Assembly: GCA_020029455.1 (NCBI GenBank)
Contig: JAIBJH010000177.1
Location: 1 to 5,776, forward strand
Source of the DNA: Hyphomicrobiales bacterium
Lineage (GTDB): Bacteria; Pseudomonadota; Alphaproteobacteria; Rhizobiales; Aestuariivirgaceae
Reading direction: 5' to 3'
DNA: 5,776 nucleotides
Below, one piece after another: positions 4,704 through 5,776 of the stretch. Every line of letters begins with the position of its first letter. Within the stretch, counting starts at the first letter, position 1. The position numbers and the translations under genes were made by a program. The notes beneath the pieces were generated by a model. It made no database searches, was not told where the DNA came from, and was given only the letters and a program-made list of their open reading frames with translations.

Positions 4704-5776
4704 CTATGCCGCCTCTCTCAGCACCCGTTTGCGCAGGCGCCGGACTGCATACCAGACAACCGCAACAATCAACGGGATCGACAGCAGCCCGACAAGCTTG
4801 CTCTCGAGCCCCGGCACATAGCTTGCAGCGCCAGCCAACAACTTGTCGACAATGCCGATCACATAATAGCTGATTGCCGCGACCGAGAGCCCTTCGACTG
4901 TTTCCTGCAGCATCAATTGCTGCCGCACCCGCTTTTCCATGGACTGCAACAGCTTCTGGTTCTGCGCCTCGAGTGCAATATCAACGCGCGTGCGCAGCAA
5001 ATTTCCTGCCCGCTCCGAACGCTTGGCAAGGCCTGCAATGCGATTGGACACGGCAGAACAGGTGGACATGGCGGGGCTGAAGCGCCGCTCCAGGAAAACG
5101 CCTAGCCTCTGGAAGCCCTCCACGCGCTCTTCGTCCAGTTCATCGATCCGCTTCCTCACCAGCGCCGCATAGGCTTGCGCTGCTGCAAAGCGATAGCTCG
5201 TCAGATTTGAAATCCGTTCCACATCGCGCGCGATGCGGCTCAGTTGCTGCAGCAGGTTGGCATCATCCTGCGCGCCATTGTCCGTGGTGACGTTTTCAAC
5301 CACGGTGGAGAGATCGCGTTCAAGCGCACCAAGCTGCGGCTGCAGTTCCCGCGCCAACGGATAGGCAAGAAGCGCCATCATCCGGTAAGTTTCGATTTCA
5401 TGGAGCCTGCGGGTGAGGCGCCCCAGCCTGTGTGGTGAAACGCCGCCGTCATGGATCACAATGCGGGTGAAGCCGTCAGTCCCGATCCTGAAATCGCTCC
5501 ACACTGTGGAGCGGCCCTGTTGCACCCGCGATGCGGCGACCTCGTCATGGGCGAAGAACAACAGCACTTGCACTTCGCTCGGCGCTTTGGCGTTCTTGGC
5601 AAAGATATGGGTATGGATGGCAACAAGCCGCTTTCCCGGTAGGCCATCGATCCATCCCACCGGAAGCTGCGCCAGCGCTTCGCCGGAAAGGTTTTTTCCG
5701 GAGGTCGTGACGCTGAGGCGATAGAACTCGCCGTGGCGCTCATACTTGAAGATGCCGGTCTTGAGTTCGACGCCAT
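4704..5776 (-). CDS. DUF3422 family membrane-anchored protein (N-terminus beyond right edge)
   Basis: Function is unknown. The frame is open from the TAG at 4704-4706 to the right edge, giving 356 full codons; the GTG at 5660 (codon 39 of the visible part) is internal, because the codons before it (GVELKTGIFKYERHGEFYRL) read as protein of the same family, whose members are about 420-440 residues. Roughly 60-80 residues are therefore missing. The sequence has a globular N-terminal half, the conserved segment LHEIETYRMMALLAYPLAREL (approximately 124-144), a long charged helical, probably coiled-coil region (about 145-290), then RTRVDIALEAQN and LQETVEGLSVAAISYY. Two hydrophobic helices close the protein (about 295-315 and 325-344), followed by a basic tail (RRLRKRVLREAA), which by the positive-inside rule would lie in the cytoplasm, making a hairpin with both ends inside. 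It converges on xylA and looks functionally unrelated to the sugar genes. The family call is from recalled motifs. Confidence 0.85.
   Translation of the reverse strand, partial: GVELKTGIFKYERHGEFYRLSVTTSGKNLSGEALAQLPVGWIDGLPGKRLVAIHTHIFAKNAKAPSEVQVLLFFAHDEVAASRVQQGRSTVWSDFRIGTDGFTRIVIHDGGVSPHRLGRLTRRLHEIETYRMMALLAYPLARELQPQLGALERDLSTVVENVTTDNGAQDDANLLQQLSRIARDVERISNLTSYRFAAAQAYAALVRKRIDELDEERVEGFQRLGVFLERRFSPAMSTCSAVSNRIAGLAKRSERAGNLLRTRVDIALEAQNQKLLQSMEKRVRQQLMLQETVEGLSVAAISYYVIGIVDKLLAGAASYVPGLESKLVGLLSIPLIVAVVWYAVRRLRKRVLREAA

Noticed and set aside
5282..5305. Inverted repeat CCGTGGT...ACCACGG
   Set aside because: A 7-bp stem inside the DUF3422 coding region, with no T-tract and no regulatory context; most likely chance from codon use.
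5660..5660. GTG at 5660 as the start of the DUF3422 gene
   Set aside because: The frame stays open upstream to the window edge and the extra 38 codons read as family-like protein, so the true start lies outside.
5456..5776. Minus-strand open frame starting with ATG at the right edge
   Set aside because: It is in a different frame from the DUF3422 protein, whose family sequence continues uninterrupted through the same stretch; the translation is compositionally biased.

Overview
The window is from the chromosome of a moderately GC-rich bacterium, most likely an alphaproteobacterium of the Hyphomicrobiales (rhizobia-like) group. This rests on remembered resemblance, not a search: the XylA, IolD and DUF3422 proteins look alphaproteobacterial, GC-rich codons dominate, and a bipartite hairpin repeat of a kind common in that class lies between two convergent genes.

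Layout from left to right. Positions 1-696 (minus strand) hold the N-terminal third of IolD, the ThDP-dependent hydrolase of myo-inositol catabolism; the gene runs off the left edge. An 85-nt divergent intergenic region follows. At 782-1747 (plus) is a complete NAD-type D-2-hydroxyacid dehydrogenase of the phosphoglycerate-dehydrogenase-like group, substrate unknown. An 89-nt gap carries a perfect GntR/FadR-type operator palindrome, a small hairpin and a strong ribosome binding site. Then come xylB (xylulokinase, GTG start, 1837-3294) and xylA (class II xylose isomerase, 3300-4610), only 5 nt apart. A 93-nt convergent gap is almost filled by a bipartite palindromic repeat that ends in a T-tract and may act as a terminator. 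From 4704 to the right edge (minus) is most of a membrane-anchored DUF3422 protein, lacking its N-terminus.

Working together: XylA isomerises D-xylose to D-xylulose and XylB phosphorylates it to D-xylulose 5-phosphate, feeding the pentose phosphate pathway. IolD opens the ring of the inositol-derived trione/dione intermediate. The window is therefore the edge of a sugar and polyol catabolic cluster (xylose plus inositol), with an unassigned dehydrogenase between the two pathways. No sugar transporter or regulator gene is inside the window. The DUF3422 gene looks like unrelated housekeeping sequence beyond the cluster boundary.

Nothing here amounts to a clearly new biological system. The most useful leads are the GntR-type operator in front of xylBA, the unassigned dehydrogenase, some unusual residues in XylA and the hairpin repeat. 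I saw no tRNA, rRNA, CRISPR array or insertion sequence.
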